NCBI GenBank assembly: GCA_009760855.2
Contig: WPIO01000012.1
Span: forward strand, 472,501-536,500
DNA from: Cristatella mucedo
Lineage: Eukaryota; Bryozoa; Phylactolaemata; Cristatellidae
DNA length: 64,000 nucleotides
Direction of reading: 5' to 3'
Under the pieces are notes generated by a model that was not told where the DNA came from, did not search any database, and worked only from the letters and a program-made list of their open reading frames with translations. The position numbers were made by a program, and so were the translations under genes. Below are positions 24,590 to 64,000 of this stretch, piece by piece (position 1 is the stretch's first letter; the number at the start of each line of letters is the position of its first letter).

Positions 24590-24687
24590 GATTGTTTCCT
24601 ATATCTATCGAGTTAGAGCTGAAGCTAATCGCCATCGGCTTTCTGCAGGCCAGACCCTTTCTCCAGAGCTAGACGAAGTCCTGGTGA

Positions 24688-24852
24688 ATTGAAGGGCCCA
24701 GGGTTCCGGAGACGCACGGAAGCCCAGGTTGTTGCACTGACGATGACGACGACGGTGGTGACGAAGATGAAGATAAGACGAGGAATAGCACCATTGCGTT
24801 CACGGTTTCGAGTGGCAATGACTTAAGTTCCGGAGCTCCGAACGCCTGTTAG
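24688..24852 (+). CDS. possible acidic C-terminal exon
   Basis: An open frame with TDDDDDGGDEDEDKTRNS and FTVSSGNDLSSGAPNAC ends in TAG at 24,852. A good acceptor (GGCTTTCTGCAG) lies upstream at about 24,650, but that acceptor also opens other frames. The link with the island at 24.3-24.6 kb is inferred from position only. Confidence 0.25.
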   Translation: MEGPRVPETHGSPGCCTDDDDDGGDEDEDKTRNSTIAFTVSSGNDLSSGAPNAC

Positions 24853-24859
24853 TTATATT

Positions 24860-25689
24860 CAGTGTCAGAAGCGCGATCAATGGTTGAGGGCCCTTTGAAA
24901 TTATGCTGTAGTAGTCTAATTGCCTTTAAGATATTGGTTTGCATAGTGCCTTGAATCATGCATTCCGATTTTGACTTTATGAATGCACATATTGCAGATA
25001 AACCTAGCGCATGAAAAAGCTGAGGTAGCTGATTGCTCTGCCAAAATTTGGGACTAGAAAGAGAAATCTCCAGCAGCAACTATGCGACCGCCGAGTAGCA
25101 CTTAAATAAAACTATGTAAATACAGAGCGTTATTTTACTGAAATTAACAAAACTTTGTCTCAATTTATTTAGTTCGAGAGCCAAAACTAACAGCATCTAG
25201 TGTCATGTAAACGTACATTCGGTGAGAGTTTAGTTATCCCGAATGAAGAGGTAGTATGTTGTCGTCATCATATGTTGGTCATATTGAAAGTAAACGTCAC
25301 TGCTAACTAGCAGTCTTATGAGAGTATACTGAGAGTACTGCGAAGCTGGAACGTATACGTGCTAAAAGAAAACAGTGTTAGGAATGGGTCTACAATGCTG
25401 TAAACATCGCCTATATTTTGAACGATAAAGTAACTACTGTAGCAGAGATGCCAGTCACGGTTGGAGTTTTTTTTGTAGAAATCCGTAGCTGTGGATTCTG
25501 GGAAATCCGTAGCTGCTCTGCTTGGTAAGTCGATTTTATGATTTCCTACGAGAGCATGAAACTAGCTGCAGGAAAGTCTCAGATGTCCAGTATCATAACC
25601 ATGCCTAACCATCCGGTGAATAAAGGAATCGGTGTTCCTGCGCTGGTTGTCACAGCTGTAGAGGCAGTGACTGCTGTAAAAATCAATAA
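24860..25689. other. no supported gene
   Basis: AT-rich, without a recognisable element or convincing frame. Confidence 0.4.
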
Positions 25690-25850
25690 CAATACTAAGA
25701 CATTTCTATAGCACCATAAGAGATCTAAATAATTCTTTCTAGGCATTGTGCATATGCAAGTAGAAAGGAATGTGGTGTAAAGCAAGAAAGTCAATTGGTT
25801 AGTGGTAACAATTATAATTTCAGCACATATACGCTCACAATAGAATATTC
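25690..25850 (-). mobile_element. degenerate L2 3' tail
   Basis: TTCTATAGCACCATAAGAGA, TTCTTTCTAGGCATTGTGCA and TTTCAGCACATATACGCTCA follow the order of the reverse-complemented tail and 3' untranslated region, with many changes. Confidence 0.6.
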
Positions 25851-26282
25851 ACACGACTAGCAAATACTGCAAAGAACAGGTGAACTTAACGTCGGAACGC
25901 GAGGCAGTAATGAGCTCTAGATTTTAGTAATCATTCGAACAGAAGGCATGGCTGGCTCTAGAGGATTTGAGGTCAGTTAGCCAGTCTCTACAGGATTTAA
26001 GGCTGGTTAAAAGCGCTGCAGGACGGCTAGGGTCGGAGTTGCCAATGGGTTTGCTGTGGTTCGGCGGGCAGCGTAGAGGAGTGAGGAGCTAAGAAAAAGT
26101 AAACCGAAACTAGAGAATGGACTTAACGGCGAGCGACATGATATTGAAGCCGATACGCTGCTTGAAGGGGAGCCAGCTCACATCTCCGAGAAGTGGTGCA
26201 TTGATGCTAGTGTGAAGTTGACAACAGATCAGCCTACCGGCAGAGTTTTATAACAAACTTTTTTTGTAAGCCCTTTTAATGT
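25851..26282. other. no gene; decayed LINE wording at the end
   Basis: Mostly unassigned. Around 26,090-26,240 phrases such as AAGCCGATACGCTGCTTGAA and CGAGAAGTGGTG resemble the minus-strand reverse transcriptase C-terminal region seen in better copies, so an old LINE fragment is likely. Confidence 0.4.
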
Positions 26283-27106
26283 TATAATAATAATAATGTA
26301 CTTGATAAAGCGCCCTCAGAGAACTTAATCTCTTTCCAGGCGCTTTACATTTGCTGCAAAGGGAAATGCAATTGAATGGTAAGTAAAATCATGCTTAAAA
26401 AATAAACAAAATGAATAACATGGTTAGGGGTGACATGCACAGGGTCAGCATGCAAATGTGGTTAGTGGTACCATGCACAGTGTCAGCACGCATAAACACG
26501 TGAAGGACGAATCACAGGGACCCACTAAATGCTGTCCTAAATAGGTGTTTTTAAGTTCCTTAAAATGTGGTCAGGTCAGGCGATGTTCTGACGCAAGTCG
26601 GGAGGGAGTTCCAGGCTTTGGGAGCATACGAACTAAATGCACGGTCTCCAAAGGATTTGAGGTTTGTACGAGGTATTTCTAGACTGCTGAATTCCGAAAA
26701 GCGGGTGGTACGATGCTTGGCTTGATGGGAGAGTATGTCGGAGAGATAGGCTGCAGCCATAGAATGAAGAGACCTAAAAGTGAGCGACCAACCTTGAAGT
26801 CAATCCGTTGCTTGACTGGTAGCCAGTGCAGGTCGGCAAGAAGTCGATTAATGTGGTAACTGCGACGCTCACGACAGACAAGCCTAGCTGCGGAGTTTTG
26901 CACCAGCTGCAATCGCCTGATCGCACATGCTGGTAGGCCAGTAAGCAGTGAGTTGCAGAAGTCGAGACGAGATGTCACGAATGCATGGACCAACTTAGAC
27001 GTGGTATCCTTATCTAAACAAGCCCGAATTTTAGCAATATTATGAAGCTGAATTGACTTGCTTGATTGGCAGATTTGACCAGGCAATGTTGCCCTGGCAG
27101 GATGAC
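26283..27106 (-). mobile_element. L2 LINE, 5'-truncated 3' end
   Basis: The minus strand encodes [36 protein letters not shown] and RAFSSYAPKAWNSLPTCVR in two frames, then the 3' untranslated region and tail with (ATT)n. It is close in sequence to the minus copy at 53.1 kb. Only one clear frame change is seen, so it is fairly young. It breaks off near 27,106. Confidence 0.95.
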
Positions 27107-27215
27107 CCGAAACTACTGAATTGCAGAAGTCTAGACGATGGACGCAAATTCATGGACCATCGTGGCAATATTATCCCAATCCCTAATCTATTAAGCCTGA
27201 CTTTTTTGCAATATT
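27107..27215 (-). mobile_element. second, older L2 fragment
   Basis: AATTGCAGAAGTCTAGACG and TTCATGGACCATCGTGGCAA repeat wording already present in the copy just before it, in more decayed form. It is therefore a separate insertion beside or under the younger one. Confidence 0.6.
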
Positions 27216-27224
27216 AAATAGCTT

Positions 27225-27325
27225 TAGTACTAACAGGTACTAGCAGTTGCTAACAGGTACCAGCATTCGCTAACAGGTACCAACCTACAGGTGCTAACAG
27301 GGACTAACTGGTACTAGCAGGTGAC
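27225..27325. repeat. minisatellite, GCTAACAGGTACC-like units
   Basis: About seven imperfect units of 11 to 18 bp share CTAACAGGTAC. Spacing and sequence vary, so this is not a CRISPR array. Confidence 0.8.
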
Positions 27326-27410
27326 AATAGGTACTCCAGCCTCGCTGTCTTTCTTGTTTCTCTTCTCTAGTTATCACTATCTCCCATCTTAATTTACTTC
27401 ACTCCTCTTT

Positions 27411-27640
<230 letters not shown>

Positions 27641-29400
27641 TCTATATCTATCGCTTGCCATCGTTCTCACTTGTTATCTTTCTTGCGAAATCTATCTTTC
27701 GTATACTTACAGCCACAGGCACCATGTGCTCGAGCGTGGGCCTTCGTGTCAGCATATAATCTGTCTTCCGTGTGTTTTATCTCCGTCTTCTTCCTCTCTC
27801 TTCTTCGCTATATGTGACTCTTTTCTTGTCACTTAGTCTCAGCGTCTTTCAGCCATTTGCTCCATTGCTTTAATTGTCACTCTTAATCTGTCGCTGCAGA
27901 CACGTACATCTATATACCCATTTATAAATATAAGTATATATGTACGAATACGCAGTGCATATTAATATATACTTGTACAGATATTCATCTTTACAGAACA
28001 TGTACCAGTAAGTATGCATACTCATGCATATAAATATATACATTCTATATAAACGATGTTCATTATAACGCGTATGCATATATATATGTAGTTGTGCATG
28101 TATATTTGAAACTATTTATTAATATGTTAGTGACTCTGTTTAAGCGACCGTTTATTTACCTGTAGGTGTATCGAGAGATATTGTCACTAAGCTCTATTTT
28201 TCACGAGGTGTTATTAGTAGATTGCTGCAATCGTCGTTTCGCAGATTTCTGGACATTGGTTATCGTCCAGATTTGCATTTTCATAGTAAATGATGTTGAT
28301 TGGTACACTGCGGCGTTGAAAGTGCGATCTCTAAGAGCAAGACGCTAGCCCTCACAACTTAAACAGCCAGTAAACCGACAACCAGATCTAACTATCAATG
28401 CACATGAACTTGCTCTGAAAACGGAAGTAGCTATATAACTATCTAACTATGAGTGCACTTGAGCCTACTCCGCTAGGTCATGACATGAGAAACTAAAACG
28501 TTTACACATACCGGAGAGCTTCATTAAAAAATCTGTATATACAATTATTCATGCGAAAATTTTAAATATATATATCTGTGTAAATACTAAGAAAAGTATA
28601 TTATTGTGCATAGGTAGTGACAATGCAGCCCCACAATTAAGATATGGCTGGCTAAAAAGTCAGCCAGTTTGATGCAGTCGGCAAGATTTACACGTATGTA
28701 GTGTCTAGTACTCTTCAGTGAAGCAGCGATGATACCATTTTCCTAATAGACGGTTGATTTGCCTCCCGTGATGAAAGGACTGCTACGATTGAACGAGAAT
28801 CGCGCATCAGGCGTGGCGAACCGCGGGCAATAATCTAGAAATTTAACAATCCAAAAGCTACCGATCAGAATATAGGCTAATTATCAAACCTCAACCTCAC
28901 TAGTAAACACGATTGATTCAACGACAGTAAATATGGCGCAAGAGCCGGATTTGTAGAGTGCACAAACAATCCTTCTGACCTTTCAATGATTTTTTCATTC
29001 TACCACCCACGAGTATATCCAATTAGTCTGAAGTAGAAGCAAGTTAAAGCTGAGGATTAAACGAAAGAAATAATAATGATGAGATGAAATCAGAAGCAAT
29101 CAGATCAACACATAACGATCATACATAATTAAATATGTACAAGTATGAATGAATTTGTGCTGAACCCACAAGAGTACTATACAAAAATCCAAATTTGTCA
29201 TTAGGAATTAATTCAAACCAACCTTAATGTCACCAGTTTTGAGCTAAGTTAAAGTGCCTACTATATATTAGTATACATATATTTATGCATAAATAAACAT
29301 AAACATATATATGTATGTGTGTGTATGGGTTCTTATCGCATTGAGTTCTTTTCTAACAATCCCGTCTGCTGATTCTTGGGATCAGATTTAGGACCAGCCT
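27641..29400. other. AT-rich sequence, no gene seen
   Basis: Contains TATA/TGTA-rich tracts near 27.9-28.1 and 29.26-29.32 kb. No mobile element or credible exon was recognised. Confidence 0.4.
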
Positions 29401-29587
29401 GTCCTCAAAACCCTGAACGAAAAAGATCTCGAAGGTCTCGCCGCGACGCCTCCTTGAAGAAAATCCTCGTCTGGCAGGAATAGTGGCTACTGGTTCTCCT
29501 CCAAGTGTCACTCAAAGGTCACGGCAAAGGCACGACGGGACGGCTCGTTTTTCGCGAGAAATCGTAAACTGCCGCAGCTGTCCACGT

Positions 29588-29865
29588 CACTCATCGTCGG
29601 GTTTCCTGATGGCGGAGCACCGAGCTCCGACCAGCGCGCGGCGAGCACCTACAGTGCTACCACTGGTACTGGTCGCCTTTTTGCTGCTCCCGAGATCCTC
29701 GAAATACGCTCTCGTTGTACGGTTATCGCTGCCGTTACAGTCAATGGCCGTGAACTTGAGTTGCTGCCTCTGAGTAATCTCGGCATCAATGCCAGCAGAC
29801 TCTTGGCATTGATGCTCAACAGTGCTCGCGAATTCACTTAAATTCAGCGATGTGAAGTGATGCTT
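29588..29865 (-). CDS. coding-looking island without a start codon, unknown
   Basis: On the minus strand an open frame of about 90 codons contains LSEFASTVEHQCQESAGI, AEITQRQQLKFTAIDC and TTRAYFEDLGSSKKATS and ends at TGA 29,588. It lacks an early Met, so it would be an internal or last exon. A donor-like ACT, GTAGGT lies inside at about 29,650. Immediately downstream, 29,508 to about 29,345, another open frame includes GETFEIFFVQGFEDRLVLN. Composition is protein-like and GC is raised over the AT-rich flanks. No family is recognised. Confidence 0.35.
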
Positions 29866-30139
29866 TCAATTCCCAAATTTTGCCTTAGCGAGCAGAGCCA
29901 ATTAAAGTGGAGCTTTCAAGCAATCAGCTCCATGATTCGTGCATTCCCGTGCATCGGTATCGGTAAGCCAGTCTGTGCTTCGGGCGTGATATTCACCAAT
30001 ATATTCAAAAGCTGTGAGACCAGAAACAAATTAATTCCCAGTGTCCAAGAGAATTCACTGGAAATTCTCAACAATTTTCAGCCTCACTCAACGAGACATA
30101 TCAGTCTTTAAACGTAAGGTCAGCGACGTATCGAACCTG

Positions 30140-30290
30140 ACTGCCCTGGTTTGACCCGGGATAGGGTGCTAGCCTTAAAGACTAATCTCGAGGACTCGAG
30201 CTCTGCGGTATATAACAAAGCATCTGGCAAGAGCTTCTTAAGTTCTCACAGTTCTCTCATGAAAAAATATATTTAATACATTTTATTAAT
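30140..30290 (+). mobile_element. SINE type 2, decayed
   Basis: CCCTGGTTTGACCCGGGATA, GGACTCGAGCTC and a corrupted tail (AAAGCATCTGGCAAGAG, AAGTTCTC) match the SINE type 2 order. Confidence 0.6.
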
Positions 30291-31920
30291 CAGATACAGC
30301 AGGGTAAGACCTTTCCTAGTGCAATATGAAGACCTCGTCCGTTCTTAAGAAATGCAGCAACTGACTATCGAAGAACAGTACCTTGGGATAGCATCGCCGA
30401 TGCACACGAGCCTGCTTTGGCAGAGGTCTGAATCTACAGACGCTTTGCCCAGTATTGTCTTTGTACAGTCATTGCGCCGTCCAAACTCGGTATTCCATCT
30501 CTTTAACCACCAACGAACGAAGACCTACCGCCGGCTGCTTCGGTTGGTCTAGATCGGCAGAGCGGCGAGGCAACAAATCCTAGCCCGACACGCATCCTAC
30601 GACAACTACAGAATAATAGGTCGCAGCTTATCACAACTCCAGTACAGCTCTATGACCATGCGATTTATTAAATTATTGTGCCATCTTTATTGAAGAGGTT
30701 GTGGGTTTCGACATCTCGTCGGTACACCACGCCATTATCCCGGCAGCCGTAGTCAAGGTGAGACTAAAACCAGCCTACGAAGCGCTCGAGATGCACATAT
30801 ATACCAGCTCGCATCTGTATATATGTGTATTGAGACAGGTACGTGCGCATGTGCTGTCAAGTTATTGTACTCGAAATGCTTGTGTAAGCATCGCCCGGTC
30901 GGCTCCACGGTTGCCTAAGGACTCGTAGTCTCATAGATACTCACGGCCAGCGAACAAGCGAATCCTCATGCCCGTTCCACTAACGTAAACTTCATGCGCT
31001 CACGTGAGAGGGATCTGGCTGACGCATGTGAAGCTCAGTAGGGTGGCAAAGAACCAGCAACGTCTGTCCAAAACCTCCAACCACTACTAATAATAACAAT
31101 TAAAAGTGAATCTCTTAATAAGAGTAGTGCATCTTTTTCTTGACACTTCGCATAGGCTCAAAAGGAAGCAATTAAACGGATTACTGAGGCACGTGCGCAA
31201 TTGCAGCTTCATTAAGCACGAAGTAAGGAAAAAACTCGCACCGTTGAAAGATACGCTCGTAGGAAGAGGATAGTTTGTAGTTTAATTAAAAAAAATTTTA
31301 AGTCAGGAGATTTCAAGGTGTTGTTAGATTTAGGTAGTTTTTCAACTCAGATCTAAGTGAACTGCCAGTCCGCATTTGTCTTTCATGCTCCCAAGGTATG
31401 CAAAAATGGCGCGATACTGTAACAAACTAGATTGCAACAAAGAAAAGCACCAGCGTCCAACGAAGCCTACCTCCTACTGTGCCTAAGGGCTATGCACGTT
31501 TATTCGTCATCCCATGTGTAAAGTCGATATCATCAGTCGTTGGCTTGGCCATTTATCAGGCGCCGGCGCTAAATGGGCTATTCCGTGTGACCCACACCTC
31601 TAGCTTCGGAATTCGTTGTTTCAACTGCAGAGGCGGACACGGTATACTCCCTTCCCCTCGTGCTTAATCTTCGCTATACCTGTTCAATGCTCAGCAAAAC
31701 GTAATCCGACTACTGACGGTCTAGACATGTATTCTTATGACCGAACATCATATATACAGCACTTTACTTACTCAGCGGTGACAAGCCGAAGACGGGCGAG
31801 CGAGATTAGGTCGCCTGCGATATACAATTCGAATGCTGCTGTAGCAATGTGGCTAGGATTTTTCGAATTCCCCGACTTGACGCAGCACATTGCACTTCTA
31901 GCGCGCCCACACAATAGAAT
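30291..31920. other. no supported gene
   Basis: Short frames on both strands lack splice context and family resemblance. It lies downstream of the stop codon of the acetyltransferase gene and may include its 3' flank. Confidence 0.35.
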
Positions 31921-32040
31921 CAAAGGATCGAGTCAAAAAACGTCGGCAGCCTTCTCGGCAGCATTCAGGCAAAATGTCAAAAAGGATCGAGTCGGAACAT
32001 GTCGGAAGCCTTCCCGGAAGCCTTCAGGCGGCGCTAAAAT
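31921..32040. repeat. two-copy tandem repeat, period about 59 bp
   Basis: AAAGGATCGAGTC starts both units (31,922 and 31,981), each continuing with GTCGG.AGCCTTC and CATTCAGGC or CTTCAGGC. It lies just past the stop codon of the KAT3-like gene, probably in or near its 3' untranslated region. Confidence 0.75.
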
Positions 32041-32115
32041 CCAGCTCTCGGCAGCGCTTCAATTGGCGTTAGGAATTCACGCTTGAATTCCATTCCTCTC
32101 GGCGAAATGATCATT

Positions 32116-61777
<29,662 letters not shown>

Positions 61778-62869
61778 CTGCAATTACAGATTATCATATG
61801 CACTTTACAATAAATAAGGAATGAGCATCTAAGTGCGAAGACTGGACTACATAAGCATGCTCAATGGCGGTAGTAGCGAGCTACGTCAAGCCCAAGACGA
61901 TGCTGCCAAGTGGAGTACCAGGTCAAAGGCGTCGACTGTGCTCAAAAGGAGATAAAGTCAGCCGACAAAGATATTTAGGGGTATTTACCTTTTACGATGT
62001 CAAGCATCCCCCGACAATAATCAAATTGATCAACTAAATCCCTCACAGTACCTTTATTCACAGATTTGCTTCATAATTACAAATACTTAATTAATTTTTC
62101 TCAGCTCTGTATAAATTACTTTACTTTACAAATTAAATTAAAAGAATGTAAACTATAGATCAGAATATCACATTTAAAATTATGATAGTCAAGTTAATTG
62201 TTGTTCAATTAAATAGGATGTATTACTTCTAAGGTGAAAAAAATATTTAGTGTAGCATGATACAAGCCTGTTGGAGTATTTCTCGCTGAGCACAAAACCT
62301 CCCCAAGTAAATAATCGAAACAAAGTGGTTACTCGACGTGCATATCCCTGCTAGCAAAATAGCATGGAGTATGGAATTTGTATGATTGAATTTGGTTTTA
62401 CTTGAAAGATGGCTTCGTATTCTCTCTATTGCTGGACCTAGTTTCAATATTAATTATGACAGGAGTGTGGTTCAATTGTTGCTACTTGATAGTAATTCAC
62501 TTCCTGAAAGGTGCTAGTGAATACGAAACATCCGTCCCAATTGAACGTTTGTCTGAATTTGTGACTCTCAGTATCATGTTTTTCGCTGTTGTGGTTTCAA
62601 ATGCAAAAGCCGAGAGGTATCCATCTTTCTCATAGGCGCTACGACATAGTTTCGGGCGTTATAGCGCTTTGCTAATAAAATGGATGGTTCAGCCACTCTT
62701 AATGAATAGTAGTTTGCAGGAAAAATGATTTGGTCCTAATGATACGGACATAATTTTCTTTCAGTATGAATATTCATTTCTTTGATATTTGCATTTGTTT
62801 CAGATGAGCAAGCAGTATATTGCCTGGCCATTCTGAGTGCATTGCATGTTAAGGCATCGGTACCTCCAG
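61778..62869. other. no supported gene
   Basis: A minus frame at about 62,495-62,630 (with GYLSAFAFETTTAKN and TNSDKRSIGTDVSYS) looks protein-like but lacks a fitting donor for the 61.78-kb exon. The opposite plus frame is Leu/Val-rich with possible membrane character. Neither is called. Confidence 0.3.
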
Positions 62870-63275
62870 AAAACTCCACCGCAGAATCGTTGAGTCAGTG
62901 AGCCTGTTAAAAGGTCTTAGTGACTGGTTTGAAAAAATAAGCAGAGCCTCGCTAAATGCTGCTAAAATAAACTCTGGACCAACTGAATGCGTTGGTCGTG
63001 CCTAAGAAAAGCCTGGAACTCACTCCCGACTAGCGTCTCGACATTCCCAGAGTTGCCGGTGTTTAAAAAGAAGCTAAAACGCACCTGTACCTCACAGCAT
63101 TTGCTGGGTCCAGGTGAATTGTCGTTTGTGTACTTATGCATACTGACGCGGAGTATTTTTATTAGAGGCTATATTGACAAACTTCCAGTGCGGAATAAAT
63201 CAACTGCTTAGAAACAGATTTATTTCTCTTAGGGTGGTATACAAATTATCCGTATTATTAATAATGTTATTATTA
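62870..63275 (+). mobile_element. decayed L2-like LINE with internal deletion
   Basis: GLSDWFEKISRASLNAAKI resembles the region after the reverse transcriptase active site. It is followed abruptly by KAWNSLPTSVSTFPEL, FKKKLKRTCTSQHL and a worn tail with (ATT)n, so about 500 bp are missing between. Confidence 0.75.
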
Positions 63276-63464
63276 TAAATCATTAATGCAATCTTGTAGG
63301 ATCAAGAAACCATTTGGTTTTTAATTTTAAAGCATCGAAAAACAGTCTCGACTGCGTAGGCTTCATTTTCAAATGATAGTGAACTATCTAAACAAAATGA
63401 TAAGCTCCTGTCTGCCAGGTCAGATGTGTTTCTTTAAGTATCCCATCAGCCGGGAGTCTAGAAT

Positions 63465-63600
63465 AAGAGTAATACATTTTTGCATAGCGCCCTCAAATAA
63501 ATAAATCTCTTTCTGGGCACTTTACCTATGCTGTAAGAAGGCATGTTAATATGGTTAGTGGTAAAAGGCAGTTTCAGCACGCATATTCACAGACGGGATA
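63465..63600 (-). mobile_element. L2 3' tail fragment
   Basis: ATAGCGCCCTCAAATAAATA, TCTTTCTGGGCACTTTACCT and TTTCAGCACGCATATTCACA keep the reversed tail and 3' untranslated order. Confidence 0.75.
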
Positions 63601-64000
63601 CCACACACAGTGATAAAGCTAGATGTTTGCTGCTGCTGATTTATAAATCCACACTTCAAACGTAAATTCCTCACTATTTTATCTGCATTACTTTTATTGA
63701 GACAGAGAGTAATTTTTTGGCTGGTTAAGGTCATGGTAAGGCGACCCAGGCTACAAGCCGGAAGGAAGAGGGAGGACATGATGGCGTCCGCACCGGCCGA
63801 GGAGTAGCAGAAATTGAGCAGTTTGCGATAATGGGGTCGCATGACCATGACCGTCGCAAGACCTACGGATATCCAATTTTAGTCACCAGGCACGGCCCAG
63901 GCTGTGGTGGGTCAGGCAGCACAGCCTGGCCTGGCAACCAACGCCTGCATGCTGGCGATCATCATCGATTGCCCCACCATGATGTGGGCGTGTCAGTTGT
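63601..64000. other. right edge; GC rises, no gene called
   Basis: From about 63,850 both strands are open and GC-rich. A minus frame runs to a donor-like CCTG, GTGACT. This could be an exon of the KAT3-like gene or of another gene, but it is cut by the window edge and too ambiguous to call. Confidence 0.3.

Noticed and set aside
27225-27325. Repeat array resembling a CRISPR
   Set aside because: Units are short, unequal and imperfect without uniform spacers, and the genome is eukaryotic.
31616-32086. 156-codon plus frame antisense to the KAT3 3' flank
   Set aside because: No domain, includes a tandem repeat, and overlaps the downstream flank of a well-supported minus-strand gene.
62402-62635. 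77-codon plus frame with two hydrophobic stretches
   Set aside because: AT-rich codons give Leu/Val/Ile by chance; the opposite minus frame is equally open. Neither joins a gene model.

Overview
This window is nuclear DNA from an animal, most likely a non-vertebrate metazoan. The signs are split genes with GT..AG introns, long (CA)n, (CT)n and (TA)n microsatellites, many dead LINE and SINE copies, and a gene for a CBP/p300-type acetyltransferase. Nothing looks bacterial: there are no operons, and the longest open frame, 373 codons, is an open first exon running on into intron. I cannot name the species. Most of the sequence is intergenic or intronic, and repeats make up a large share.

The main gene is on the minus strand and runs from about 61.8 kb down to a stop codon at 32.1 kb. 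It is a strongly diverged KAT3 (CBP/p300-like) histone acetyltransferase. Fourteen exons can be proposed. The last seven (39,284 to 32,116), plus one at 42.3 kb, are convincing: their splice sites and codon phases fit, and together they encode the end of a RING-like segment, a PHD finger, the KAT11 catalytic domain, a ZZ finger and a C-terminal TAZ2 domain. The upstream exons (51.7, 57.2, 58.1, 61.6 and 61.8 kb) give an acidic linker and a degenerate bromodomain. KIX and TAZ1 are not visible and may lie past the right edge or be absent.

A second minus-strand gene of unknown function seems to start at 9,324 and to run left through exons near 6.1, 4.7, 3.5 and 2.8 kb. Two smaller coding-looking islands, at 24.3-24.85 kb (plus) and 29.6-29.9 kb (minus), are not recognised.

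The repeats belong to a few families. (1) One L2/CR1-clade LINE has a hallmark 3' tail that forms a short stem-like block and ends in (ATT)n. There are two long copies, 19.7-23.0 kb (plus) and 53.1-56.2 kb (minus), and about 25 truncated ones. (2) A second LINE lies at 47.0-48.0 and 50.9-51.0 kb. (3) SINE type 1 has a tRNA-like head with an 11-bp hairpin. (4) SINE type 2 has a different tRNA-like head joined to the same 3' tail as the LINE, as expected if the LINE machinery copies it. (5) Two short hAT-like elements have terminal inverted repeats and imperfect 8-bp target duplications. (6) A middle-repetitive family lies at 11.7-17.5 kb beside an LTR-like promoter/poly(A) segment.

The most interesting points are the diverged but apparently catalytically intact KAT3 gene; two identical in-frame stop codons shared by both long LINE copies; an inverted repeat of about 390-bp arms inside a KAT3 intron; and the SINE-LINE tail sharing.
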